From assembly GCA_016845585.1 (NCBI GenBank), contig JAERSO010000140.1:24670-88669 (forward strand): a stretch of DNA of 64,000 nt. Direction: 5' to 3'. Under the pieces are notes generated by a model that saw nothing but the letters and a program-made list of their open reading frames with translations, was not told where the DNA came from and searched no databases. A program made the translations under genes and the position numbers. Source of the DNA: Acidimicrobiaceae bacterium. GTDB taxonomy: Bacteria > Actinomycetota > Acidimicrobiia > Acidimicrobiales > Aldehydirespiratoraceae. Positions 24,787-33,430 of this stretch are shown here, piece after piece (position 1 is the stretch's first letter; each line of letters begins with the position of its first letter).

Positions 24787-25458
24787 GTGCATGATGCTCG
24801 ATCAGTCGACCTCGTCATCTTCGATTGCGATGGCGTGCTCGTCGACAGCGAACGGCTCACCGTCGGCGTCGAGGCTCGCGTCCTGACCGAGCTGGGCTGG
24901 GAGATCACCGTCGACGAGGTCGTCGAACGGTTCATGGGCCGATCCGACGAGAGCATGCTGAACCAGATCGCCGACCGTCTCGGCCGGTCGGCAGCCGAGG
25001 AATTCGACCGAGTCAGCACCGAGGAGATCGTGGCCTCGTTTCGGACGGAACTCCAGCCGATAGATGGAATCGGCCGTCTGATCGACTCGCTCCACGATGG
25101 TGGAATCTCGACGTGCGTGGCCTCCAGCGGCAGCCATCGCAAGATGGAACTCACGCTCGGAGTCACCGGCCTCTACGACCGCTTCGAGGGTCGGATCTAC
25201 TCGGCGAGCGAGGTCACGGACGGCAAGCCCGCGCCCGATCTGTTCCTCCACGCGGCGCAGAGGATGGCCACCGACCCGGGCCTGGCCGTCGTGATCGAGG
25301 ACAGCATCACGGGGGTACTCGCTGCCCGCGCCGCCGACATGACGTGCTACGGCTTCGCCGGCGGGCTCACCCCTGCCGACAAGCTCGCAGCCGCCGGTGC
25401 GATCACGTTCGACCACATGACGGACCTGATCGACCGGCTCGCCCCCCGGCTCAGTTGA
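24787..25458 (+). CDS. HAD-superfamily phosphatase (beta-phosphoglucomutase-like)
   Basis: 223 residues from GTG 24787; upstream codons of the frame are antisense to the SDR gene. HAD motifs are complete: I DLVIFDCDGVLVDSERL (nucleophile Asp and acid/base Asp), II CVASSGSHRKMELTL, III Lys in VTDGKPAPDLFL, IV VIEDSITGVLAARAA. The cap is the helical type C1 of the PGM/GS1-like subfamily. Likely hydrolyses a small phosphorylated metabolite. Ends in an eight-base convergent overlap with the acyl-CoA synthetase. Confidence 0.88.
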   Translation: MHDARSVDLVIFDCDGVLVDSERLTVGVEARVLTELGWEITVDEVVERFMGRSDESMLNQIADRLGRSAAEEFDRVSTEEIVASFRTELQPIDGIGRLIDSLHDGGISTCVASSGSHRKMELTLGVTGLYDRFEGRIYSASEVTDGKPAPDLFLHAAQRMATDPGLAVVIEDSITGVLAARAADMTCYGFAGGLTPADKLAAAGAITFDHMTDLIDRLAPRLS

Positions 25459-27025
25459 CCATGCGCTCGCGGCCCTCCCAGTAGGGCTTGCGAAGTTCGG
25501 TCTTGAGGATCTTGCCGCTGGGGTTGCGTGGCAGCGCATCGATGTCGTCGATCGAGGTCGGGCACTTGTAGCCGGCGAGGTTCTCGCGGCAATAGGCGAT
25601 GAGCTCCTCATCGCTCGGCGCGTCATCGGTGCGCACGACGATGGCTTTCACCGTCTCCCCCCACTTCTCGTGCGGCACACCGATCACGGCGGCATCGGCG
25701 ATCCCCGGGTGCTTCATCAGCACGTTCTCGATCTCGGCCGGATACACGTTCTCGCCGCCCGACACGACCATGTCCTTGATCCGGTCATGGATGAACAGGT
25801 AGCCGTTCTGCATGTAGCCGGCGTCACCGCTCGTGAACCAACCCAGGCCGTTCTCGTCACGCCCCTCGGGAAACGCCGCGGCCGTGGCCTCATCGTCGGC
25901 GTAGTAACTCTTGAGGTTCTGGGACGACTTGATCCAGATCTCCCCGACCTCGCCATCGGGCAGGTCCGCGCCATCCCCGTCCACGATGCGGATCTCGGTG
26001 CCCGGGATCGGCTTGCCTGCCGACCGAAGCAGGTTGGCCCGGGGCCCACCCGGGTCATGATCCGCGGCATCGAGCTGAGTGATGCCACCCGTCGTCTCGG
26101 TGAGGCCGTACACCTGGCAGAAGTCGCAGCCCATGGCATTCATGCCACCGACCAGAACCTCCTCGGTGATCGGCGAGGCGCCGTAGATCACCGAGCGCAT
26201 CGAGCTGAAGTCGGTCTCGGCCAGGCCGGGCATGATCAGCAGGAACTGGATGACCGCAGGCACGAAGAGCGCGTTGGTGATGCCGTGCTCGGGGATGACC
26301 TCGAGAATCGCCGCCGGATCGATGTCGCGCATCATCACGTTGGTGGCGCCGTTGTAGAGCCCGACCACGCCCCACCCACTGCCCGCGATGTGGAACAGCG
26401 GCATCACGACCAGGTTCACCGAGTCGGCGTCGAAGCTCCACATCTCGCTGGCCACCGGCATCATGCCGAAGAAGTTGTTGTTGGTGAGCTCGACACCCTT
26501 CGGCAGCCCTGTCGTGCCACTCGTATAGAGCTGATAACACGTGTCGGTCGGCAGCGACTCGGCCATCGGATCGTCGGTCGGCTGATCGGCGAGCCACTCC
26601 TCATAGGTCGGGTAGTCGCCGCCGTTCTCGCCGATCACGACCACCTGCACCTCACCATCGAGGTCCATCGACTTGAGATGGCCGAGGAACTCCTCCCCGA
26701 TCAACAGCACCTTCACCTTGGAGTGATTCAGGATGTAGGCCATCTCTGGCGGTGCGAGCCGCCAATTCACAGCCACCGTCACGGCGTTGAGCTTCGCCGC
26801 CCCGAACAGCATCGTGAAATACTCGGGCACGTTCTTGTCGAGGAACGCCACACGATCCTGTGCCTCCACCCCCGCGGCCGCCATGGCATTGGCGACCCGA
26901 CTCGACTCCTCGTGGAGCGCCGCATAGCTGCGAACGTTGCCTTCGAAGACGATTGCCGCCTTGTCCGGACGCTCGACAGCGTTGTGGCGGATGAGGTCAC
27001 CGATGGTGTACACGGATTCAGTCAT
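25451..27025 (-). CDS. Long-chain-type acyl-CoA synthetase (AMP-forming)
   Basis: 524 residues from ATG 27025. ANL motifs: A3 CYQLYTSGTTGLPKGVELT, A4 MPLFHIAGSGWGVVGLY, A5 VYGLTETTGGITQLD, A7 GWFTSGDAGYMQNGYLFIHD, A8 RIKDMVVSGGENVYPAEIEN, A10 LPRNPSGKILKTELRKPYWE. This is the FadD/FadK-like group that activates fatty or related carboxylic acids. The start lies 150 bases from the divergent PhnZ-like gene, so the shared intergenic region (27026-27176) should contain both promoters; nothing more specific is visible in it. Confidence 0.9.
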   Translation of the reverse strand: MTESVYTIGDLIRHNAVERPDKAAIVFEGNVRSYAALHEESSRVANAMAAAGVEAQDRVAFLDKNVPEYFTMLFGAAKLNAVTVAVNWRLAPPEMAYILNHSKVKVLLIGEEFLGHLKSMDLDGEVQVVVIGENGGDYPTYEEWLADQPTDDPMAESLPTDTCYQLYTSGTTGLPKGVELTNNNFFGMMPVASEMWSFDADSVNLVVMPLFHIAGSGWGVVGLYNGATNVMMRDIDPAAILEVIPEHGITNALFVPAVIQFLLIMPGLAETDFSSMRSVIYGASPITEEVLVGGMNAMGCDFCQVYGLTETTGGITQLDAADHDPGGPRANLLRSAGKPIPGTEIRIVDGDGADLPDGEVGEIWIKSSQNLKSYYADDEATAAAFPEGRDENGLGWFTSGDAGYMQNGYLFIHDRIKDMVVSGGENVYPAEIENVLMKHPGIADAAVIGVPHEKWGETVKAIVVRTDDAPSDEELIAYCRENLAGYKCPTSIDDIDALPRNPSGKILKTELRKPYWEGRERMVN

Positions 27026-27176
27026 GCCCCAGCATCTCGCGCTCTGTCCCGCCGCGCCATCGCAACATGAAGTGTTCGCCGGGCTGGTGGCTCGGCCAAG
27101 ATATCTCACCGACCGGGGTTCTGACCCGGCCGATCCTCTAGATCGCGTTCAGCGCCACCGATACGCTCTCGCCACG

Positions 27177-27800
27177 ATGGGGAGCGCACGAGAAACCGGA
27201 GCTGACGACACCGTCTCGTTCACGCAGATGAGCGACGCGTCCCAAGCCGATCACGACCTGTTGGCCGCACGGCTCGTGCCCTATCTGACCGAAGCCCCGG
27301 ACCGGTTCCTCGCCGCGCTGGCAGCGCAACGAGAGGAGCGCTCGTCTGGCTATCAGGTCGATCGCTGCGAGCATGCGCTCCAGTCCGCCACCCGGGCCCG
27401 CCGAGACGGGGCCGACGTCGACTGGGTCGTGGCCGCACTGCTGCACGACATCGGTGATGGGCTGGCCCCCATGAACCATGACCGCATGGCTGCGGAGATC
27501 CTTCGTCCCTACGTCCGGGAGGAGGTTACGTGGGTGATTGCCCATCACGGCGTATTCCAGCTCCACTACACGGGTCCGTTCAATGGCGGCGACCCGGCCG
27601 CTCGGGAGCAGTTCAGGGAAAGTCCGCACTTCACGGCCTGTGCAGAGTTCTGCGAACGATGGGATCAGTGCAGCTTCGATCCCGCCTACGGGAGCGATCC
27701 TCTCGACAGCTTCCGCGCTGACCTGGAGGCGGTGTTCTCCCGCACTCCGTTCGACCCGGCCAACCTCTGTGTCGGCACGGCGACCGGCCTGCCACGATGA
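27177..27800 (+). CDS. PhnZ-like HD-domain oxygenase candidate
   Basis: 207 residues from ATG 27177. The order and spacing of motifs follow PhnZ/MIOX-type mixed-valent diiron HD oxygenases: QVDRCEHALQSATRARRDGA, ADVDWVVAALLHDIGDG (HD pair), a His in MNHDRMAAEIL, EVTWVIAHHGVFQLHY, and a late Asp in CERWDQCSFDP. PhnZ oxidatively cleaves a C-P bond; TmpB acts on a methylated analogue. The phosphonate-contacting His after HD-x-G in PhnZ is Asp here, so the substrate probably differs. It overlaps the Rieske oxygenase gene by ATGA, pointing to consecutive steps. A plain HD phosphohydrolase is the alternative. Confidence 0.7.
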   Translation: MGSARETGADDTVSFTQMSDASQADHDLLAARLVPYLTEAPDRFLAALAAQREERSSGYQVDRCEHALQSATRARRDGADVDWVVAALLHDIGDGLAPMNHDRMAAEILRPYVREEVTWVIAHHGVFQLHYTGPFNGGDPAAREQFRESPHFTACAEFCERWDQCSFDPAYGSDPLDSFRADLEAVFSRTPFDPANLCVGTATGLPR

Positions 27801-28954
27801 CCACGGTCGGACTCTCGGCCGCGGAGATCGCGGCGATCGACCAGCCCGCGGCGACCGCGTCGGCTCTCCCCAACCGGGCCTACACGAGCGAGGAATTCTT
27901 CGCCTTCGAGCGTGATCAGCTGTTCGCCAAGACCTGGGTCTGTATCGGCACGGGTGCCTCGATCCCCGACCGCGGGGACGTGCGCCCGGTCAGTTGGCTC
28001 GGCGTTCCGCTCGTCATGGGCCGCGGCCTCGAGGACGAGATCGTCGTCTTCCACAATGTGTGCCCACATCGGGGCAACGAGTTGGTGTGGGAGGCCGGCA
28101 ACGCCGGTGGAGCGATCCGGTGCCGGTACCACTCGTGGACGTTCGGGTTCGACGGCAGCCTCCGCGCGACGCCTCACGTCGGCGGCGTCGGCGTGCACCA
28201 TCTCGATTCGATCGACAAAGCCAGCTGCGGACTCGTCGCGGCGAGGTCTGCCGTCTGGCTCGACCAGGTCTTCGTCAACATCTCCGAAGACGCCATCCCG
28301 TTCGACGACTTCATCGCTCCCCTCCGTGCGCGGCTCGACCGGCTCGCCGGCCCCGACGATCTCGCCCGGCTCAGGCCGGACACCGAACTCGGCAGTTTCG
28401 ACATGCCGTTCACGGGCAATTGGAAGCTCTGCCTGGAGAACAATCTCGAGGCCTACCATCTGCCCTGGGTGCACCCCGAGTTGTGTGCCCAGTCGCCGCT
28501 GGAGAACCATCTCCAGTTCTTCGGTGAGGGGTTCGCCGGCCAGATCACCACCGACTACGACCACCGTTCGATCACCAACGACGAATTCGCCACCATTACG
28601 ACGTGGCCGGGCCGGTCAGCCGAGTACCCGACCCTGTACCCAAATCTCTTCGTGGGACTTCAGTGCGACCATGTCTGGACCCGCATCATCGAGCCGGTCA
28701 GTGCGTCCGAAACCATCGACCGGCTCCAGATCTACTACCTCGACGATGACGCCACGGACCCGGCACTCGCCGAGACCCGTGCCCACCGAACGGCTGCCTG
28801 GAAGCAGGTGTTCCTCGAGGACCTGGGCGTCGTCGAAGGCATGCAGCGCGGTCGCCGGTCACCGGTGTTCAACGGCGGCACCTTCTCGGAGGTGATGGAC
28901 GCGCCGTCGCACCATTTCGCCCAGTGGGCGGCCCGTCGTCTCGGCAGTCCCTGA
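27797..28954 (+). CDS. Rieske non-heme iron oxygenase, large subunit
   Basis: 385 residues. Rieske [2Fe-2S] ligands are C-x-H in VCPHRGNELVWEAG and C-x2-H in RCRYHSWTFGFDGSL. The mononuclear iron site is in WKLCLENNLEAYHLPWVHPE (Asn/Glu, His, His), with a later acidic ligand in the catalytic domain. Sequence and length are of the single-component alpha type related to quaternary-amine (carnitine, glycine betaine) monooxygenases. An electron-transfer reductase is needed; none is adjacent, though the flavoprotein gene 28955-29752 is convergent. Coupled to the PhnZ-like gene. Confidence 0.88.
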   Translation: MTTVGLSAAEIAAIDQPAATASALPNRAYTSEEFFAFERDQLFAKTWVCIGTGASIPDRGDVRPVSWLGVPLVMGRGLEDEIVVFHNVCPHRGNELVWEAGNAGGAIRCRYHSWTFGFDGSLRATPHVGGVGVHHLDSIDKASCGLVAARSAVWLDQVFVNISEDAIPFDDFIAPLRARLDRLAGPDDLARLRPDTELGSFDMPFTGNWKLCLENNLEAYHLPWVHPELCAQSPLENHLQFFGEGFAGQITTDYDHRSITNDEFATITTWPGRSAEYPTLYPNLFVGLQCDHVWTRIIEPVSASETIDRLQIYYLDDDATDPALAETRAHRTAAWKQVFLEDLGVVEGMQRGRRSPVFNGGTFSEVMDAPSHHFAQWAARRLGSP

Positions 28955-29752
28955 CTACGCCGTCCAGGGAACGTTCGATGTGTGCGAGATGAACGGTGAA
29001 TGTGCGGGCGCGTCCGGCCGCAACCGCTTGTTGTCGTCGAAATCGTCGTCACGGTTGTACGAAATGGCGGGCCGCGTGGCGAGCCCGGCAATCTGTTCAG
29101 TCCAGTGCTGGGTGTACCGACCGATCCCGCTCGTGCCGTCCTCATCGCCTTCGACGAATGCGACACCGCCGATGCCGTGGAGGATCTCCGGTTCGAGCAC
29201 GTCGAAGCCGAGGTACCGGAACGGGAACAACAACGGCCACATGAGCAGCCGAGTGTCGCTCTCGCGCCCGTTGTGAGAACACGAGTCGGCCGACGCACCG
29301 GTGGTGACGCAGGCGAGCATCTTCTTGCCGGCACAGATTCCGGCGTCGTATCGCATCTGGCTCCGATACATCGTGCCGTAGACGAACACCCGGTCGATCC
29401 AGCCCTTCAGCATCGCCGGCATCCCGAACCACCAGAGGGGAAAATGGACGACCAGGAGGTCGCTCGCCATCACGAGCTCGATCTGCTCGGCGACATCGGC
29501 GGGCGTGGTGCCCTCGTCGGCATTGAATCGCTGTTCGGTCTGGGCATGGAAGCGTTCGCTGTCGGCTCGAGACGGGTAGTGCTCGGGCGACTCGACCGGA
29601 TTGAACCCCATCCCGTAGAGGTCGGCGAAGGTCACTCCCCAGCCGGCACCCTCGAGACTCGAGCGCGTCGTGTCGGCGAGGAGTCCGTTGAACGAGTTGC
29701 GCTCGGGATGGGCGAGCAGGACGTGGGCGTTCATCTCGGCACTCCCGTTCAT
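28955..29752 (-). CDS. NAD(P)H:quinone oxidoreductase-like flavoprotein
   Basis: 265 residues if started at ATG 29752, which overlaps the DUF1989 stop (ATGA); ATG 29734 is an alternative. Flavodoxin-like fold of the YwrO/NQO1 group: AHVLLAHPERNSFNGLLADT, SDLLVVHFPLWWFGMPAMLK, WIDRVFVYGTMY and KKMLACVTTGASADS. Members bind FMN or FAD and reduce quinones or other acceptors with two electrons. As third gene of the decarboxylase operon it could supply electrons or detoxify a product. It ends at the same base where the convergent Rieske gene ends. Confidence 0.8.
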   Translation of the reverse strand: MNGSAEMNAHVLLAHPERNSFNGLLADTTRSSLEGAGWGVTFADLYGMGFNPVESPEHYPSRADSERFHAQTEQRFNADEGTTPADVAEQIELVMASDLLVVHFPLWWFGMPAMLKGWIDRVFVYGTMYRSQMRYDAGICAGKKMLACVTTGASADSCSHNGRESDTRLLMWPLLFPFRYLGFDVLEPEILHGIGGVAFVEGDEDGTSGIGRYTQHWTEQIAGLATRPAISYNRDDDFDDNKRLRPDAPAHSPFISHTSNVPWTA

Positions 29753-30609
29753 GCCCCGTGTCCCCCGCCGTACGCTGACCGAGCGGGTGGCCCCCAGTCC
29801 CCCAGCGAGCCCGCCGGTGGCTGGTAGATCTCGACGGTGAGCGGGGAGCAGACGGCCACATCGCTCGAGTGCGTCTCTGAACAATCCCCACCCGGACACG
29901 CCGAGAGGCCACCCAGCAAATCGATCTCGGCGAAGAGTTCCAGGTAGTCGCCGGCCCGCACCGGGCTGGCTTTGATGAAGTACTGCTTCGTGTCGAGGGT
30001 GAACCCCGAACACATGAAGACGTTCAGCACGTCGTGGACGTAGGGCTCCGCCTCGGCCAGGTTCATGCCCGTCTCATCGGCGAGTGCCCGAATCAGGTTC
30101 GAATGACAACATTGGTCATAGTCGCCGCCGGTGAGCAGTCGGTTCGTGTACGGATCACATCGGGTGCCGATCACGTCGTGCACGCTGCCACCGAACTCGT
30201 CCCAGCCGTACCAGTCGAGTGTGTCGTGGGTGATGGTGGCCAGCGGTCGCAGGTACGGCATGTTGCTCAGCAACTTGTCGCCGGTGCTGAGATGGGTGCC
30301 GTACAGCGCCCGGGTCTTGCCGGTGTAGAAGCGCTCGTCGAGATCGTCGGCGTTCCACAGGTTCAGATCACCGACCTGCGAACCCCCAGGGCACACGACG
30401 CGAAGGAAATGGCCCTGTGGGACATGAAACGTCTCCGCGTCACGGGGCTGCACCGTGACGGTCTCGATCAGCTCCATGCCCGCCCGGGCCACCGCGAAGA
30501 CCGACGGGTCATACGGCGGCAGCGAGCCCGTCGGATAGCAGATCACGGGCTCGAACGACCGGCGCGCCTCAGCGTCTGCGGGTGCCTCGGTGGCGGGTGG
30601 ATTCTTCAT
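29749..30609 (-). CDS. DUF1989 (urea carboxylase-associated) family protein
   Basis: 286 residues. Family signature is plain: FHVPQGHFLRVVCPGGSQVG, DLNLWNADDLDERFYTGKTR, YGTHLSTGDKLLSNM, GWDEFGGSVHDVIGTRCDPY and GGDYDQCCHSNLIRAL. Cys, His and Asp residues in the last two blocks look like metal or catalytic ligands. DUF1989 proteins accompany urea carboxylase or aminomethyl-group metabolism; their chemistry is not settled. Here the partners are a ThDP decarboxylase and a flavoprotein, a different setting. Overlaps the flavoprotein gene by ATGA and follows the decarboxylase beta gene by 15 bases. Confidence 0.85.
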   Translation of the reverse strand: MKNPPATEAPADAEARRSFEPVICYPTGSLPPYDPSVFAVARAGMELIETVTVQPRDAETFHVPQGHFLRVVCPGGSQVGDLNLWNADDLDERFYTGKTRALYGTHLSTGDKLLSNMPYLRPLATITHDTLDWYGWDEFGGSVHDVIGTRCDPYTNRLLTGGDYDQCCHSNLIRALADETGMNLAEAEPYVHDVLNVFMCSGFTLDTKQYFIKASPVRAGDYLELFAEIDLLGGLSACPGGDCSETHSSDVAVCSPLTVEIYQPPAGSLGDWGPPARSAYGGGHGA

Positions 30610-30624
30610 GGGCGCTTCTCTCGT

Positions 30625-31215
30625 TCAGTTCGGCATGAGCCCGAGATGGGCCCGGAATCGGTTCTTGATGAAGACGGCGTCTCGGATCGGCAATGAGCGA
30701 GGAGGCTGGCCGTCGGAGATCTTGAGCACGAAGAAGCCGGGCCCGAGGACACGAGTGCGTGCGTCGAACTCCGATTCGGTCCGGACCGTCGTCGCTGAAA
30801 CAAATCCGCACGCGAGCGCCGCCGCGGCAAGATCCACGCCATGGCCGGTGTGGCTGGACTGCATCCCGGTCTCGCCGTAGTGCTCGTTGTCGAGGACGAA
30901 CACGTCGAGATTCGGTGGAGCCGCGGCACCGATCGTCGCCAGCGAGCCCATCGCCATCAACTGCTCGCCGTCGCCGGTGATGACCATGACTCGATGCTCT
31001 GGTCGAGCCAACGCCAGACCGAGGCCGACGAGGGCCGCACCTCCCATCGCCCCCCAGAGGTAGTAGTTGGCGTCGTGATCGCCGGCGGCATGTACGTCAT
31101 AGCTCGGTGAGCCCAGGCCGGTGACGACCAGGGCGTCGCCGCGCTCGGCCAGCAGTCGTCGCACGACATCGCGGCGATCCAAGGTCCGTGGTCCGCGCCC
31201 ACTCTCGTTCACCAT
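30625..31215 (-). CDS. ThDP decarboxylase, beta (PP-domain) subunit, ComE-like
   Basis: 196 residues with the thiamine-diphosphate binding motif GDG...NN: VMVITGDGEQLMAMGSLATI, then DVFVLDNEHYGETGMQSSHT. This is the C-terminal half of sulfopyruvate (ComE) or phosphonopyruvate decarboxylase made as a separate subunit. Residues YYLWGAMGGAALVGLGLALA form the conserved substrate-proximal helix. The upstream gene supplies the PYR half and overlaps by seven bases. The enzyme would decarboxylate a C3 2-oxoacid bearing a sulfonate, phosphonate or related group to an aldehyde. Confidence 0.85.
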   Translation of the reverse strand: MVNESGRGPRTLDRRDVVRRLLAERGDALVVTGLGSPSYDVHAAGDHDANYYLWGAMGGAALVGLGLALARPEHRVMVITGDGEQLMAMGSLATIGAAAPPNLDVFVLDNEHYGETGMQSSHTGHGVDLAAAALACGFVSATTVRTESEFDARTRVLGPGFFVLKISDGQPPRSLPIRDAVFIKNRFRAHLGLMPN

Positions 31216-31736
31216 GTCTTCTCCCCCAGAAGCGTCTGGCTGATCAGGACCGCGACCTGCTGGTCCGCCTCGTATGCCATCGTCGCGCCCTGGGCCACAG
31301 CGGCGACCACCTCGTCACCCGTTCTCGCCCGCAGCACCTGCACGCCGATCGCCGCGAGCGATGCCTCGGTGGCCTGCCCCATCGGCACCTGCCATGGATT
31401 GAACTCGGCCCACTCCCCTCGCATGGTCACGATCATCAGCAGTGGCGTTCTGGTCTGCACAGGAAGCGACAGCATGTTGATGCAGTTGCCGACCCCAGAC
31501 GACTGCATCAGCACCACCGATCGCATGCCACCGAGCCATGCTCCCGTCGCGACGGCGACGCCTTCTTCCTCGGTGGTGAGCATCGTCGTGGTGATCACAG
31601 GATCATCGATTGATCGGGTGATGAGCGTTGCGTGCCCCGCGTCAGGGACATAGCCGACATGGCGGACGTCGGCCGCCTTCATCTCGTCGAAGACCTGCTC
31701 CTGCCAGCTCCCCGCCGGATCGCGCCTGCTGTTCAC
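31209..31736 (-). CDS. ThDP decarboxylase, alpha (PYR-domain) subunit, ComD-like
   Basis: 175 residues if started at GTG 31736; an ATG at 31787 in frame would leave only 27 bases to the divergent LysR gene and adds 17 residues without homology. The PYR domain is clear: DVRHVGYVPDAGHATLITRS, TTEEEGVAVATGAWLGGMRS with the catalytic Glu that activates ThDP, and SSGVGNCINMLSLPVQTRTP. Split alpha/beta ThDP decarboxylases are typical of ComDE. First gene of a four-gene operon (alpha, beta, DUF1989, flavoprotein), next to LysR, its probable regulator. Confidence 0.82.
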   Translation of the reverse strand: MNSRRDPAGSWQEQVFDEMKAADVRHVGYVPDAGHATLITRSIDDPVITTTMLTTEEEGVAVATGAWLGGMRSVVLMQSSGVGNCINMLSLPVQTRTPLLMIVTMRGEWAEFNPWQVPMGQATEASLAAIGVQVLRARTGDEVVAAVAQGATMAYEADQQVAVLISQTLLGEKTW

Positions 31737-31814
31737 GCTCCGACCGTAGCCATAGCGCGGCAGGGCATCTACGACCGATTCGCTCAAGCAGCTATGCCAC
31801 TACGGTCTAGCTCC

Positions 31815-32747
31815 ATGGATCTCCGCCAACTTCGGACCGTCATGCACGTCGCTGAGCTCGGGAGCCTGTCGAAGGCCTCGGAACGCCTCCACATCGCTCA
31901 ACCAGCGTTGAGCCGCCAGGTCAGACACCTCGAACAGGAACTCGGCGTCACATTGTTCGAACGCCACGGCCGCGGGATGCATCCGACCGATGCCGCGCTC
32001 GACATTCTCGAGCACGCCAGGAACATCATGGGTGAACTCGACAGCATCCGAGCCGTGGCAACCGACGGCCACCTCCAGCTGCGCGGTCACGTTTCGATCG
32101 GCATGCCCCCGACGACCGGCGACATCCTCACCGTTCCGCTGGCGTCGGCATTCAGCGAGCAGCACCCCGAGGCAACCCTACGGGTGGTCAACGCCTACTC
32201 CCGCTACCTCCAGGACTGGCTCCAGCGGGGCGACATCGACGTCGCGATCCTGTTCGACGGGCCCGCGCTGCACTCCTTGCAGACGACCCCGCTTGTCGAG
32301 GAGGAGCTGTTCCTCATCGGCGCGCCGAGCGACGCGCTCGACCCCGACTCGCCGGTCGCCTTCGACGATCTCGCCGACGTGACCCTGCTCCTGCCGAGTA
32401 TCGGTCACGGTCTTCGGAGTCTGGTGGACGACATCGCGAGACAGCGGGGCGTGCAGCTGCAGACGAGTGTCGAAGCCGACAGCTACCTCGCGCTCAACAG
32501 TCTCGTGAGGGCCGGTCACGGCTTGACCGTCCTTCCGCTTGCTCCGATCCATGACGAGATCCGGTCCCAACACTTGACGTACGCACCACTGATCGACGCC
32601 ACCCCGACGCGGCGGCTGGTGCTCGCACTCCCGAGCGAGCGTCCGTCTTCCCCTCTGGTCCGCTTTGCGGCGACGACACTCGACACGACGGTTCGGCAGC
32701 TGGTCGCGGATGGCACCTGGCCGGGCACGATGTACTCGGACTCCTAG
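31815..32747 (+). CDS. LysR-family transcriptional regulator
   Basis: 310 residues from ATG 31815. HTH: MDLRQLRTVMHVAELGSLSK, ERLHIAQPALSRQVRHLEQE. The effector-binding domain is complete (HLQLRGHVSIGMPPTTGDIL; RAGHGLTVLPLAPIHDE). It is transcribed away from the decarboxylase operon with about 80 bases between likely starts, the classical geometry for a LysR activator controlling the divergent operon. I cannot point to one convincing T-N11-A operator in that gap. Closest in style to the CbbR/NAC-like regulators of catabolic genes. Confidence 0.85.
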   Translation: MDLRQLRTVMHVAELGSLSKASERLHIAQPALSRQVRHLEQELGVTLFERHGRGMHPTDAALDILEHARNIMGELDSIRAVATDGHLQLRGHVSIGMPPTTGDILTVPLASAFSEQHPEATLRVVNAYSRYLQDWLQRGDIDVAILFDGPALHSLQTTPLVEEELFLIGAPSDALDPDSPVAFDDLADVTLLLPSIGHGLRSLVDDIARQRGVQLQTSVEADSYLALNSLVRAGHGLTVLPLAPIHDEIRSQHLTYAPLIDATPTRRLVLALPSERPSSPLVRFAATTLDTTVRQLVADGTWPGTMYSDS

Positions 32748-33037
32748 CCACAGCAGCGGCTACCGTCGCACGAACGCCCCTCGACGAGCTCCTTGGGACG
32801 ATCGGCGAACATCCACGCGTCCGCCAACTCCGTTCCGCATGAACAGAACGGTGTGAGGGTGGCCACGAGGACCGCCCCACCGACCGCGACGCTCTGGCGA
32901 CGACGGAGGAACGACGAGACCCGGTCGATTCCGACATACACGGACGTCGCCGCGGCGGCGACCACCGAACTTCGCTTGGTCGAGCGGCTCGACTGGCCCC
33001 TTCGCCTCTTCTTGTTGGAGAGAAGCCTCCCCGACAC
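32744..33037 (-). pseudogene. Permease (COG0701/DUF318) remnant
   Basis: A 97-codon frame containing RQSVAVGGAVLVATLTPFCS-C-G-T, the core motif of the predicted permease family (ALTPFCSCS), preceded by one weak hydrophobic segment. The eight-helix remainder is absent; instead the frame runs directly into a short Cys-rich tail ending CDGSRCCG. Full members are ~330 residues. I infer a large internal deletion joining the N-terminal part to the extreme C-terminus. The stop overlaps the convergent LysR gene by four bases. Confidence 0.5.
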
Positions 33038-33075
33038 TGGGTGGTCCTGAACAACCGAATCGTTCGGAGATCACC

Positions 33076-33430
33076 ATGCCCACCTACCTCGCCCCTGTGC
33101 CCCCGCTCGCCGACCGTCTCCGAGATGTGGTCGATTCGTGGGCCCGTGGGCAATACGACCTCGTCGTTCTCTCGGCCGAGTTCGCCGACACGATCGAGTG
33201 GATCGCCGATGGCTGGCCCTCCGCCGCCCGCTGGCCGGCAGAAGGGGTTCGTCAAAGCCCGTGACCGGGTCTGCGTGGACTGCGGGCGAAACGAGCTGAT
33301 CGAATACGACCATGTGCCCGACTATGAGATCAGCCGCCGCACCACCGTCGACGAGCTCCAGGCACGCTGCGCACCGTGTCACCGTCGTCGTCACAAAGGC
33401 GACGGCTCGACCTCCACGAGGGTCTCGTGA
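33076..33430 (+). pseudogene. DUF222/HNH endonuclease-like protein, ends only
   Basis: ATG 33076 begins an N-terminus LADRLRDVVDSWARGQYDLV, then LSAEFADTIEWIADG, like actinobacterial 13E12/DUF222 HNH proteins. Near 33245 the frame changes to their C-terminus: VKARDRVCVDCGRNELIEYD, H-V-P-D-Y, then CAPCHRRRHKGD, the zinc/HNH site. About 250 residues between the halves are missing and the two lie in different frames. These genes are frequent repeated elements in actinobacteria. The 3' end overlaps the convergent molybdoenzyme gene. Confidence 0.7.
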
